64,000 nucleotides of DNA, from the NCBI GenBank assembly GCA_013115125.1, contig JABANN010000111.1, positions 1 through 64,000 on the forward strand, written 5' to 3'. The position numbers and the translations under genes were made by a program. Below are positions 31,115 to 42,810 of the stretch, one piece after another (the stretch's first letter is position 1; every line of letters begins with the position of its first letter). The notes beneath the pieces are model-generated. The model searched no databases, was not told the origin of the DNA, and worked only from the letters and a program-made list of their open reading frames with translations. Source of the stretch: Perkinsus olseni. Lineage: Eukaryota; Perkinsozoa; Perkinsida.

Positions 31115-32357
31115 ATGAAAAGATCTTTTACAAAAATGTCTACTAGTTGTAAGGCCATCGTTGCTCCCAGCGTCCTCGCGGCAGACTTCGCTCACCTCGC
31201 ACGCGACTGCGATGAAGTCCTCAAAGGTAGTCTTTCTCCGACTCATCTCGGATGTTCACTCGGTCAATGTACGCAGTCTTCGATGAGTGGTGAATGTCTC
31301 AGGTGGTGCGGACTGGCTCCATCTTGATTTCATGGATGGTCACTTCGTCCCCAATCTGTCCTTTGGCTTCCCTGTCGTAGAGAGTCTCGACAAGTACTAC
31401 CAGAAGCAAGGTACAAGTATCAGTCAATCTGTCATTTCCATCGCTCGGTTTTTAGAGTCAGAGACTGGGCATGCTCACCCTTTCTTCGACGCTCACATTA
31501 TGGTCAGCAACCCGATGCAATGGATCGAGGAGTTGAAGAAATGCGGATGCAACCAGGTACTATCTAGGCTGGCTCCCGAGGCTTCTCCGTTGGTCGCCCG
31601 GTTTGACGATTTTCCTTTGGTATGACTTTTTTTGAGCTGCGTTGCGTCTAGGTTGATTTCCACATTGAGGCCGTGAAGGATCACGAAGAGTGCCTCAAGG
31701 TTTGCCAGGCCATCCGTGAGCACGGTAAGCCGCAGTCAGATTTATACCTCTGTTTCATCACAGCTTCTCAGGAATGCGAGTGGGTATCGCTATAAAGCCT
31801 AAGACGCCTGTGAGCGCTGTCCAGTCTGTTCTGGATATCGGTAGAAAGGACGATGCTGAGAGTACCGTGATTGATGACCTCTTGGTAGTATACTTCATTT
31901 TGGCGCGCTTCCCACTTTGATAATGATACAGGTAATGACCGTCGAGCCTGGCTTCGGCGGCCAGAAGTTCATGCCCGACATGATGATCAAGGTTGAGGAA
32001 GCACGGAAGCGTTACGGCCACTCCCTCGGTACTGCTATGGTGTTAACCCCCGAGGCTCTTCTTCATACTGGTGTTTCGTTTCTCAGATATCACTGTCGAT
32101 GGTGGGCTTAATCCCTCCACTTCCGTCGTTGCTGGTGATGCCGGTGCCAACGTCATTGTGGCTGGAAGTGCTGTCTTCCGGTAATATTAGGCTAGGCCTT
32201 TTTCCTTTCACCGCCTGTGCTTGTCCGTGCTGCTAGTATCTGCCCTAATGCATGCTTCTGTGCTTTCAGCACTAGTGAGCCGGAGTCAGTCATTGGCGTG
32301 ATTCGCAAGGCTGTCGAGGAGGGAATGGCCAAGAGAGCTCATGAAGTGGCCGAGTAA
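31115..32357 (+). CDS. RPE: Ribulose-5-phosphate 3-epimerase
   Basis: Interconverts ribulose-5-phosphate and xylulose-5-phosphate in the pentose phosphate pathway. Eight exons join in phase: 31115-31226, 31303-31410, 31456-31556, 31652-31724, 31772-31884, 31932-32028, 32087-32180, 32270-32357. All introns are GT-AG, 45-95 nt. Family signatures in order: [108 protein letters not shown]. The metal-binding residues (His and Asp of HLDFMD, His of FDAHIMV, Asp of TVDGG) are present. ATG 31136 is an alternative start that would give the usual length. No targeting peptide is obvious. Confidence 0.95.
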
Positions 32358-33194
32358 ATTATTCCGTTGTATGCTTGTCAATATATTCATTGTGTTTATG
32401 TATTACTCCTGCTGTTCTCTGTTGAAAAGGTGTGATATCATGAGATATTGCTCCCCCGGGATACAACCAAAGTTTCTAGTTAGCTGCTCTGGTCCATCGG
32501 GAGTTGCGTTCTTGACTTGCTGATGTGTCTGCCGTTAGTGAAGCTGGGAGAAACTCAGAATTAGTCGTTCGAATTTTGGTAGGGTGCGGGGATCATTGCC
32601 AAGGATGAATTTTAGTTGTGCACGCTGTGGGTTAACGGTACCGCTCGGCGTTTCGCTCATGCTCAGCATGATGTCGACATCATCCCATACTATGCCATGG
32701 TAACTATGGATATTGCGGGACCGGGATAGTAGTTGAGGGTCACCCGCAGCGTTTACTCAGTTGCTATGTCTGCCATGCCAATCGTGCATGCGCAATCAAC
32801 TCAACCGATGAGCCTCGGACACAATGGTCAACGGGAGTTGTCTCAAGAGTCCTACGACTCGGGATGAGGATGGTGCTATCCGAAAGGGGAGGAGCAGTAT
32901 TTTGTGATGTGGTAATGGCGACGGAGCTCCGCTAGTCTCCGGGCGAGCGATATCTCAAGCGCTGCGCTTGAAATGTGCGGCACATTTTTGCATTCAATTC
33001 AAGTTCGACCGAGTTTGAATGAGGTTCTTACTTCGTGTTTATACTCTAGTTGCTACTACTCTAGTTGCTACTACTCTCCCAGTCTGGGTGACCCTGAGAT
33101 GTTATCCCACCATCCCCAAACTCTGTCAACACAACTCCCGAGAATGTTCAAAAAATTCTAAACAACATCATGCAAATAATACAATAGTAATTAA
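32358..33194. other. No recognisable gene
   Basis: Spacer between RPE and a convergent minus-strand gene. A direct repeat (TAGTTGCTACTACTC) occurs at 33048-33077. Confidence 0.45.
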
Positions 33195-33635
33195 TTACAT
33201 GGTCGCCAACGTGGCTATCTCCACCACGATGGCGACCAACACCACCCCGACTTCTTGCCTCCAGCTAGCCGAGGTGGAACTGAAAAAACAGAAATGAGCG
33301 AAGCAGTCATGATATAACACGCCTTACCTCCCCGCTCCTCCACGGAGCTGCCCTTCAGGTCTACTGGTCGTCGAAGTGGTAGTGGTGGAGGTGAAGGGGC
33401 CCACGGTGGTGGGCATCGGATGGAGCTCCACTCCATCAAATAGACCTGTCGTCGCTTTCGGCTCCGCTTCCAAGAGCTCGGCGATCTTGTTCTCCGCCAG
33501 CATCCACCAAATCTCATGCTCGGTGGGGCCGGAGGGAAGGTCAGGGGAAGGAGGAGAGGTGGTGTTGGGGATAGTAGTGCCCCCAACAACCACAGTGGCC
33601 GCAATGGCGGCGATCATGTTAATGATAAAGATCAT
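33195..33635 (-). CDS. Small Thr-rich, probably GPI-anchored surface protein, member 2
   Basis: ATG at 33635 (upstream in-frame codons are not ATG): MIFIINMIAAIAATVVVGG is the signal peptide. Then EIWWMLAENKIAELLEAE (compare RSWWPVMEGMIEHQL in member 1), a Thr/Ser stalk (STTTTSTTSRPEGQLRGGAG), a GT-AG intron splitting an AGx codon, and an exon reading SSTSASWRQEVGVVLVAIVV, then EIATLATM and TAA at 33195-33197. The hydrophobic C-terminus suggests GPI attachment. Function unknown. Confidence 0.72.
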
Positions 33636-33653
33636 TAAAATGTTCGATAACAC

Positions 33654-33952
33654 TGAAAATACGGGAATAAAACCTATTCAGTTTGAACTGATAATTCGCT
33701 CGGGCAGCTTCTCACACGATAGCACTAGGAGAGTGTTCAAAGACTGAAATTCTAAAGGTTCTAGCACCTGCAAAGCATTCAATATCAACTCCGAATGACT
33801 ATTAGACTAGGATGTTCATCGAATTTCGGGCGAGCGCGATATGAACGGCGCATCTTCCTCGCCTGATATCGATTCTCGAATGAACTATGGTAACACAACT
33901 TGCAGGTACTTCAAAAAATCAGTACAACCTCGTGCAAATGTTATACAGATAA
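33654..33952. other. Spacer between tandem GPI-type genes
   Basis: Short intergenic region between two same-strand family members. No motif recognised. Confidence 0.4.
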
Positions 33953-34417
33953 CTAATTAGTGAACGTCATGAGGAGCAGTTCCGTCATGACGAGCCAAGC
34001 TACTCCGCCGCCCTCGTTCCAGGCAGCCGAAGTAGAACTGACAAGGAAACAGAAGTATTTACAACGCCGTGGTTGATGAGTTCTGTCTTACCTTCCCACC
34101 CCTCCACGGAGCTGTCCAGTTCCTGACCCGCTGGTGGTGGTGGTAGGCGAGGTCGTGGTTGTAGTGGAGGTAGGAGGGCCCTCTGTGGTGGGCCCTTCAA
34201 CCTCTCCTTCGCCACGTGCACCACCAGCTGCCTCCTGCTCCGCTTGTAGCAGCTCGTCGATCTTCTTGCTGGCGAGCATCCACCACACGTCATGGCCCGT
34301 AATTGGAGGACCGCGGTTGAGGTCAGGGGTAGGCGGGTAGGTGGTGTTGAGGGCGGTAGTGCCCTCAGCGACCACGGTAGCCGCGATGGCGGCGAGCACG
34401 ATGACGATGGAAGTCAT
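33953..34417 (-). CDS. Small Thr-rich, probably GPI-anchored surface protein, member 3
   Basis: ATG at 34417: MTSIVIVLAAIAATVVAEG is the signal peptide, followed by DVWWMLASKKIDELLQAEQE, a long Thr stalk (PTSTTTTTSPTTTTSG) and GQLRGGVGR at the exon end. After a GT-AG intron in the same phase as member 2 comes SSTSAAWNEGGGVAWLVMTE, then LLLMTFTN and TAG at 33953-33955. The Thr stalk would suit O-glycosylation. The tandem arrangement with member 2 indicates local duplication. Confidence 0.74.
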
Positions 34418-34641
34418 GGAGATGCGAACAAGTCACTGAGAGGAGAGGATAAACTTCTGTTATAGCAGAATTGCCGAGCTTTTAGTCTGTTATAAGAGGG
34501 TATATAGTGTAACCAAATCTAGGTCGCAGAGGCACGCGGTCGCGGGAGCGTAGTCGCGCACGCCAGAGTTCGAGCGTGGGTATTTCCATGTGACTCTGCC
34601 TTCAATTTACGTGCTCAGGAGTTTGTGTTCAATTTATAATC

Positions 34642-35478
34642 ATGCAGCCCGCATCTGAGAAGGAGCGGCTTAGGGAAGGCCTCAGGGTGAGAAATGAAGG
34701 GTCAACACCAATGAGGGTTAGCCGGGTATGTGGGGCCTATTGATCGAGCCTTGGACGAGTGGTCCTGGTGGCTCAGGTTGGCTTCCGGTATTTCCGACTG
34801 AAACGTCTTAGAGAATCTTTGCTGCCCCCGTCTGCGTCCTCGGCGGGAGGGAAGTCCTTGACGGATCGGTGCGGTGTATCGTTAGTGTTGCCAACATGTG
34901 TTGCTGAGCAATATCCTCATGTCAATCCTCACCTCTTCGACGCCAACCCCAAGGCGGCTAAGTTTTTTGTATGCAAGTCAAACTGTGAGGAGAACGTCTA
35001 CATGGCCCTCCGGTAATATTTTAAACGGGTTGAGCATGGTGTGGTATTGTAATAAGTATCATTGTGACACGACGGTTCTGGGTAAACCAACAGTTAGGGA
35101 ATGTGGTTGAAGGCGGGGCGTCTTGCTCATCCATCGTTCGCTTCAACGAACACACGGTGATGTGTGTAGGGCGCTGCCCCTAGGTCAGAACCCATGCGGT
35201 GTACGTGGTTAATTCAGGTTCGGACTTTGGTCTCCCTCATCACAGGACTTTCTTGGAAAGCTGAGAGATACTCTGAGGGGCTATCCCAGTCCGGCCAACT
35301 CTAGTGAAACATCTCCCCACTACCGGCCGGTTTACTTGTTCTTCTCAGTGTCGGGCTCCGGAATGTTCCTAGGGGTAAGGGAATCCTGGGGTCCACCGAA
35401 CAGCCGCGCACCTCTCAGATGTGCCAAGCGATCGGCATAGATGAAACGGCCTCTTTACGGTGGCCTGATGGAGTCATG
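34642..35478 (+). CDS. YTH-domain protein (probable m6A reader), incompletely resolved
   Basis: Exon 34642-34686 (MQPASEKERLREGLR) joins in phase to VGFRYFRLKRLRESLLPP and later AAKFFVCKSNCEENVYMALR, which matches the start of the YTH fold (ARFFVIKSYSEDNVHRSI). Exon 35246-35374 gives DFLGKLRDTLRGYPS and PVYLFFSVSGSGMFLG, the YTH core strand (VFLFFSVNGSGQFCG). The exon from 35419 gives MCQAIGIDETASLRWPDG. YTH proteins bind N6-methyladenosine RNA through an aromatic cage; cage residues could not all be placed. The exon between the two core parts and the 3' end remain unclear. Confidence 0.6.
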
Positions 35479-37457
35479 AGGATAGGAGTTATATTCTTAA
35501 GATGGATGTAAACAACTTTCAGTGTGGCGGGAGAGGCCGACTCTCGCCTGTCGGTCTGCTCACTCGCTCAAGAGGAGCACTTTCTGTTTTGACTCTCCCC
35601 ACCGCGGAACTCCGCTTCACTGCGTGTCTATCGTCTTCGAGAAGACTGGTCGAATGAGGTTCTCTTCAGCTTTGTACGTGACGTCCCCAACGACTGTCTA
35701 CGACATTTACTTGTTCCAATGGCCCACTGCCCCTCTACTCGGGAACCGATGCCGTTGCCGCAGTGCCGTGAAGGGCAGGAGGTAGTGTAGATGGACTGAC
35801 GGGAAGGCATCTGCGCAGGGCCTCTCAGCGTGGATTAATTTCGTTGAGCTTCGACTGTTGCTGTTGTCTCGAGGTACCTCTTCAGAAAGGGAAAGAAATT
35901 ATGAAGATCTTCCGCCATGCCGTTCGCCAGGACGGGGTACCTACTTTTTTCCTGATTATTAGTCGCAGTGGTTGTTCAGGTGTCGCTGCTTGATGATGTA
36001 GCTTACTATGATAAGAAATTTAATAAAGCTGGCCTGCGGGTCGATGGTAAGCTTGGCGTTGTCGTATTCAGCAGATTATAAATTCGCCGAGGAGTGGTAT
36101 GCCAGAGTCTTGGAAGTGTCGTCGACCGTCTAGTTTATTGGGAGCTCCGATTGCGTCAATCTTTTCAGATTTTCACAACTTTATTGCGAGCTGCTAAGTT
36201 CCATGATCGATTTGTAACGTCAGCCCAGCATTTCCACTGTCCCATTGCGGTGCAGTCCGCTGCTCGGTTTCATGTCGCTGTTATTCTCTTTCGTTCTGAG
36301 TGCACAATTTCACGGAGGTGTGGTATCGGAAAATAATCACTCACACTGGCGTACCTTTCAAGCCGTCTCAGGCTGTGGTCGAGGTCATCGATGGATTTTG
36401 CGAACAGCAGATGTATTCCCTCCCCTGCGCCGCTGCGAACTACTCAAATCTCGTCCGAATCACGGTCTTTGTACTCTCGATAAACCCAAGGCCATCGATA
36501 TTGAGCTGAACTTTCCGTCACCTTACTGATGTAGTTTTTGTTGTTGCGGCAGCCTCAGCTTATGTTCGTAGCGCGGTACCTAGATGCCCACACAAGCATC
36601 GGTGGCGGCCGGCCAAAGCCAGCGGTGAAGACCGTCGCTCAATCCCATCAATCCGTTCGGGAGTTCTTGGAAGCTTGGCTGCCTACGAGGTAGTACTCTG
36701 GGAGTTCTCCAGAGTAAAAAAGGCTTTGCGAAGTTCCTCGTGTGCCACTTGCACTTCCGAGTATCACGCCCGATCAGCAGATTACTCCCAGCGTACTAGG
36801 ATTATCAGAGCAGCATTGTAGAAGTTAAACGCCGCCTTGCGTTGAGTTTTCTAACCAGCTGATCAGGAGTTCGTGATTTTACGGTATGTTATATCGATCG
36901 TTGCAGCTCGCAAGTGAGATCTTGCTCCATCCACATTTTTCGGTGGGTCCTGAGATTCAGATCACTATTCTAGGATTTTATCTCCGCGAAAATTCCGACC
37001 AGGAGAAAAAGATTGATTATTTATTATAGATTATTATTTCGCGCTCACGGGAAAGTTTCGCCTTCGCGGAGGTATTTGGTATTATCATTCTCAATCGAGG
37101 TCGAGGAGTCGAGAAGTATTGTATTCAGGCCGAGCCCAGAGGAGGTCGCATGGCGAGTTCACGGGCATGAACGATTCGAGGCAGCGAGGGCGGCCATCGC
37201 CGACGAGCTCGGACGGAAATTCTCGGCGGCCACGGGAGAGGAGAGGAATTGGATGAGGGAGAAAGCAAGAATTAGGGGCACCAGACACTATGATGAGGAT
37301 GTGTAATTTCGGGGCGCGGTGACGATTTTGTGCGAGAAGCGTGAGGGGGTGCCGGGCCAGCTTTATCTTCTGAACAAATGAAAATTTTATGGTTTTCGCT
37401 AAGAAAATGATTGGCTCACTCGACAAAGGTTTTGTAAATTTGGTATTGAGCGTAGTG
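35479..37457. other. Mostly unassigned; one candidate exon
   Basis: Plus-strand frames near 35520-35790 may be 3' exons of the YTH gene. 37095-37306 is a better coding candidate (listed separately). The rest shows nothing recognisable. Confidence 0.35.
37095..37306 (+). CDS. Unrecognised terminal exon
   Basis: Charged, helix-prone frame: IEVEESRSIVFRPSPEEVAW, HERFEAARAAIADELGRKF, NWMREKARIRGTRHYDEDV, then TAA. No family recognised. It sits about 150 bases upstream of the RINT1-like start and may be the end of a separate small gene. Confidence 0.35.
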
Positions 37458-40400
37458 ATGGAAGCTGCTTTGGGCGACTCTACGGGACTGGAGAGTTCAG
37501 TGGTGGGTCGATTGGAGTTCTCTCGGCGTTGAGGGGATGCGCCCACAGGACGTGCCTCAGCGATCGCGTCCAGGTTACCTCTGCTATCACCATCATCGGC
37601 GTCGACGGCAGCCTCGGAAAGCTGCCTTGAAGGGCAACTCCAGGCGAAGCAAGCCGAGTTGGATGCCGCTCGTCAACGTTTGCAGGAGGCGGCTGATCGG
37701 GCAAGGGAGGGAGCTCAGAGGGAGTACAAGGCTGTGAAGGACGTGATTGATGAGAATATCGCACCGGCTAGTCAGGCATTGCAGCGGTAAGATGTCCATT
37801 CCGTGAAACCTTCATGATGAGGGGAGTTAGGGGGATTCGAGGAACGGTCGTCAAACTTGATGGGGTCGTCTTGATAATAGGCCGCTCGTAGTGGGGGAAA
37901 AGTGAATCGATGAGAGCTAACACTACCTTGCCGGAACGTCTCTGAATGACATCAAGAGTTGATACTTTCGCGGTCGACCTCGTTAATGGCACAGGTATTG
38001 GCGAGAGGTCGAGGATAGGACGGCAGCCCGGGCGGAGCGGATCCAAGCCGATAGTGGGCTGAGGCAGTCGATGGACTCTGCAGTGGCTACGATGGTTTAC
38101 ACAGAGACGGTGAGGGATGCCTGAAGGGCGTGTGGTGATCGGGTTGGGTGTAGGCGGCTGCATTGATGAAGAAGACTGAGGAGATGAGGACGGTTCCGCA
38201 GCAGTTGAGGGAGGCCTCTGGGGTGCCGGAGAAGAGGAAGGTTGTTGATAACTTCGCTGTAGTATCGGGCGTCGTTGGGCGGTTCGGAGAGGCAGGCATG
38301 TGGCTCCGCCGTAAAGAGAACCACATGTGTTCTCCACTGAGAATTCAGTCTTGCCTGATGGTTGGCAATGCCGTAGTGTAGGAAGACTAAGCGGCTGCGT
38401 GACTTCATGCTGCTTTAAAAGGGACTTTAGTAGAGCCCCTAGTCGCGGATTGTGTCACATGATGGAGTCTTCGGTGGGGGGAGGGACTGTGAACTGCTGG
38501 TGACGCGTGTCCTCCAGGTTGAAGCATCGTCATGCATATCACAGTCAGCCGGCGTGGCTCCTCGATTGGCGTCCGTGGTGAATAAGAGAATTGAAGTGTT
38601 GTTGGAGGAGGAGAGGGGGATACTTTCGAAGCAACTGGAGGTCGTATGAGCGTTCGGCGATGCTTCTGAGGTCACCTCTTTGACTCAGGACATAGTTACG
38701 GGCTCGTGGGAGTGGATGATGTCTACTGTAACGGTGGAGTCTTTGAACCACCCTCGCTCCCCTCCAGTGGCGGGAGGAGACGTCGTCGGCCTCGTGAAGG
38801 TCCTCGATAAGCTGGAGAGTCTTCATCGTCAGGTCGCTGAGGAGGGTGAGGCAGCTTCGGTGGAGTGCTCGGGCGGAGTGACCCTGCTGGTCGCCACGGC
38901 TGCGTGACTTGAACTCGATAAGAGCCCTTTTCCGTTGGAGCGATACCCATCTAGGAGGGTAGAAAATGAGAGGCGGTTGTGAGCCTTGGTAGTTGAACGC
39001 TACCCAATACACCGACGTATTGGTGAATATAAGCTCTAGGTTCGAAATGCTTTCTTGGAGGTTGTACGGCATACTGTTTGTCCGGGTGGTTCGTGGTTGA
39101 ATGTCCTATTCATAGCGGACAGCTCGGAGGGCATTCACACCCTCTTTCTGGATGATCCGAGTCGACCAGCCCGTCTCATTGCGTATCGGCGTGATGATTG
39201 CTCTCAGAGTCCACCGACTCACCGAGGGCTGTGTCCTGGTCATTTGACGCCCTTACCAGGCAGTTGCTGCAGCAGCGGTTTATGTATCACTTCGCCCGGG
39301 AGGATGCTGGTGAGGGGGGATTCGATAACGCCGTGGAACCTCAGACGGTTGTCAATCTATCCCGGCCCGGCAAGAATGGTATTTCATTTCTTGGTTGAGA
39401 GCGAGCATTGAGAGATGAGCTTTTGCTGTTATGAGTGATTCTAGGGTCATCCCAGTGGAAATTCCCGTAGACGATGGATTTCGCTATGCAGGTACGAATC
39501 GTCTTGATCGGCCTGAATGGGCGACTGCGAGATTTCTGGACGTGTGGAAGCACAGCGAGACAGTGTATGATAGATGGCTTCAGGAAGCGGGTGAAGAGAA
39601 TTCGACAGGGCTTCGGAGGGAACTCGACATCAACTTTGCGAAGGTTCTTGGCAAGTAAGGTGGCTTACCTGCAGTACAGAAAAACCATTTAGCGCGCGCC
39701 CCGGCGATCGATTCGCTTGTTCACATTGGGTCGGTTGTTTTTGTATCAGATATTTCTGGGACACTCGGTGGCAGTTAGTGCTGGACTCACCGCAACTGTT
39801 TGCTCATCACCTGTCGCAGTACCTGGCAGCCATCTCGGACGTGGAGGCCTTCGCCGGGGCTGATGCTGCCGATGAGTTGGTATGAACATCAGGCGGGCGG
39901 TGTTCGGCTTATTGCTGCCGAAGTAGATACTCAGTCTCACGGAATCGTCAGTGCTGCTGCAGGCGTGGGCTTCGGGCGACCTTTCCGCGTGCTCTACGGC
40001 GCTGCAGCAGGTGAGGATGAAACTTGGAGTTTATAATTTTTAGGGTGGAGAATTATCATCATCCGTGTAGTAGCACATTCTTCGCCGGAAATCTTCTGAC
40101 AGAAAATTCCCTTCGTAGTTCATGATAGTGTTGCGGAGGCCGACTTCCATAACGCGCTGAGTGAGCGTTACAGCGCGGAGGCGAAGTATACTTGGAAACC
40201 TTTTCCCGTTCTCGGAGGCCTTCGCTAGCTGAAATAAACTTGAACTGTAGGAGAAATCTGCGAAGCACGCCATCTCTTACGGGGTTCGGTCTCGAATTAT
40301 CGAACGCAACTGGGGCGTCTAGTTGGTCAATAGGCGCCGGCCGCTAACGATTTGACCGACTGTATTGGCGTCGTGCAGCTATATCCGCGTCCGCTACGGA

Positions 40401-41108
40401 TTGGAGTCTTCAATTTGGAGATGCTGGTCATTGAGTTCCGCATGCCTGTCTAAACGTGAACCAAATATAGAGCCTCTGCTACCAGACTGTGACCGATCTT
40501 CGTCGTGCAGGTTGAATCTCCCTGGGCGCCGGACGAGACCCGGACTAGTGTGAATAGACTAGCCGCTACTCTCATGGATCTTGTTGAGAACGAGAGTGCC
40601 AGTAGGACCAGGTGAGGCGGTGAGCAATTTCGTGGCGCAGTGACGGATGTGCCTGGTCCTAGCTATTTGTCCAAGAACTCCACTGCGATGGCATTTTTCG
40701 CTGATGCTGTGTATTGCCCGCTGATGGAGCAGTTTATTGCACTGGAAAAACAGAAGGTGCGGACCGGAAGAACACCCAGACTCTTCCGGGACGTCCGAGT
40801 TCATTTTAGTGGAACGATCTTCCAACTCTGCACGGTGAGGATGAGCCGACGGCGCGGCTGATTCAAGAGAGTATCGAAGGTGTCTACAGTTGGATAGTGG
40901 GCGGAGGTTTGGATGATCAGGTGGGCTTCAATATTTCGCGCGCCATAAAATTGTCGGGGCTGCGGGAGGCCTTTCGCTTTGTCATTCTCGGTGACGGTGA
41001 ATAGATTGTTTGTAGATGCTGAGCAGCCTTCTCGGTGAGCATGCCAACGAGCTGCAGGATCTGTCCCAGAAAATGGCCGAGATGATAACAGAGGAGTGTG
41101 GATCCTGA
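37458..41108 (+). CDS. RINT1/TIP20/MAG2-type vesicle tether (Dsl1/NRZ complex)
   Basis: These proteins tether Golgi-derived COPI vesicles to the ER and contact SNAREs. The N-terminal exons encode a coiled coil: QLQAKQAELDAARQRLQEAA followed by DRAREGAQREYKAV, then YWREVEDRTAARAERIQADS and AALMKKTEEMRTVPQQLREA. The diagnostic element is LLQQRFMYHFAREDAGEGG joined to YAGTNRLDRPEWATARFLDV and WKHSETVYDRWL, matching the RINT1/TIP20 pattern (RFxYHF...TNRLDKPEW...WI..H..F). Later exons: QYLAAISDVEAFAG, AMAFFADAVYCPLMEQFIAL, IQESIEGVYSWIV and GEHANELQDLSQKMAEMITE, with TGA at 41106-41108. The start at 37458 (MEAALGDSTGLESS) is the first ATG. Many short introns; not every boundary is fixed. Confidence 0.68.
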
Positions 41109-41531
41109 GCTGGCCCGTGCGCTGCTTGCTTAACATTGCTATCTTAAAGTTGCTTTTTTCTTCTCATGCGGGCGTTTTTTCTAGTAATGTAATCGGACTT
41201 CGGGCGAGAGAGGCTTCCAATCTACAGAATTAGCGCTGCAAACTTTCACATTCGCGAGATTGATCCTGTCTCTTCTCAAACAGCAGTCGGTTTGCTCTTC
41301 GTAATGGCTCGCCGACTGGAGCCTCAGTTCTTGGCGCTGGACAAGTCAACCGTCAGAGCTCACGATCCCTGAGCACCTACAGAGCGCAAATTTTCCTTGG
41401 AGATAATGTGGTTAAAGTCTCTGTCTCAGAAAAGCAGGCGTCTGCCAGACGGCGGCAAACGCCGTCTGCCGAGAAAACTTGATGAGTCTCTTGAAATAGG
41501 GCAGTTCATATCCCTGCACTCCCGTAGCAGC
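41109..41531. other. Spacer between convergent genes
   Basis: Contains a short palindromic stretch near 41443-41472 (CAGACGGCG / CGCCGTCTG). No gene seen. Confidence 0.4.
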
Positions 41532-42626
41532 CTAGACGGTCATGTCATGGTCATCATGAATAGCTATCGTTGAAGCCTCTTGAGCGGCGAACCCTGGAGT
41601 GAGTCTTGCGACGGGGATCCGGCCGAATAGGGCGCGAGAAGGGACATCAATTATTATTGCGGAGTTGATGCTCTGGTTGTAGGCTAGAGAAACTAGGGAT
41701 AGATAGTTTGCCGGGCATAGTCCGCGAATGTCTTTATCATCGTGAGAAATACTCAAAAAAACAATACGAAAAAAAAGACAGTACTTACTGAGTCCTGTCT
41801 CGTTTTCTCCCTCTACTCGACCTTGACTTTGTTTGGCCTGCGCCGGAGGGGTGTGGCTCATGCGGCTTGCTGGATAGGGTGCTCTCAGGTTGTTCTCGAC
41901 CGAGAAGCCCACCTGGGGCGCAACTCGGGACGAGTGGTCGACATAGTGAACCACCTGCCCACCCGGCCTCCATCAATCCTCCATCTTCCCAACCAGAGTA
42001 TTGCACACATAACGTCTGCGAACTACAAGGTCGAATCTCCAACTCATCATTACCTTGCCCGACCACTGCTCTCTCCTCGCAGCAGCCCCCGCCATCTTCC
42101 AAGGGGGCTCCCTGTAAATACCCTATCACCGCATCACTGGCCCAATGCCATACTCGCACGCCTGGTCGACTGATATGATCAGTCTGATAACCCACTTCGT
42201 GCCATCAAGTGACTACCAAGTTATTGCGGCGACGAATGGTTGGTGGCCATCGTAGGATGGCCGGTGGCTATTCGCGTGCCATACAGGAAGAGCACCTGCG
42301 CGGTTCACGAGGGGAGGGAGCTCACTCGAGGACACTACGTCTCGGAAGGCTCCAACCTCGACCAGACCGCATGAAAGAGCCAGAGCATCGGGCGTCTTAC
42401 ATCCGAGCAAGAGGGCCAGGTTGAGGTCTGTAGGAATCTGTTGCCATGGAGGTGACTGAAGTGTGGCTTGAAAACGTGGCCCTACCTTGTACGACATCCA
42501 TACAGTTGTTGTCTCTCTCGTTGCTTCAGCGTTCTTGCTAGCTAATGGCATGGGGAGAGCCTCTCCCGGAGAGGAGAGACGTCGTAGTTTCCTCACGGAA
42601 CTTCCTTTGGTTTGTTCGACCAACAT
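41532..42626 (-). CDS. Unrecognised multi-exon gene, minus strand
   Basis: ATG at 42626: MLVEQTKGSSVRKLRRLSSP, then GEALPMPLASKNAEATRETT, TTVWMSYK and a clean donor (AAG|GTAGGG). The next exon reads IPTDLNLALLLGCKTPDALA with a CAG acceptor; later SRPGVRVWHWASDAVIGYLQ; the terminal exon ends VPSRALFGRIPVARLTPGFA, then AQEASTIAIHDDHDMTV with its stop at 41532. Splice sites and composition favour a real gene. The N-terminus, rich in basic residues, could be a mitochondrial presequence (inference). Confidence 0.4.
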
Positions 42627-42810
42627 CCAGTGGCTTGCGTACAGTACTATCTTGGCTGTAGCTTTCGCGGAACCCTCTTAGTTGTTGGTAGCTCTTCTCC
42701 TCATCGGATAGCTCAGTAGCAGTCCTCCTGTTAAAGAGTGTTGGTCACTCGGCCGTTAGGGTCCAGCCTGCGTGGTGGAGTGCCTTTGAAAGGGAGTTAG
42801 TCGAGTCTCC

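Noticed and set aside
31227-32269. tRNA-like sequence in the seven RPE introns
   Set aside because: All seven introns are well placed, and none shows a convincing T arm plus acceptor; intron 1 only has a simple ACTCATC/GATGAGT hairpin. So tRNA-like introns are not universal here.
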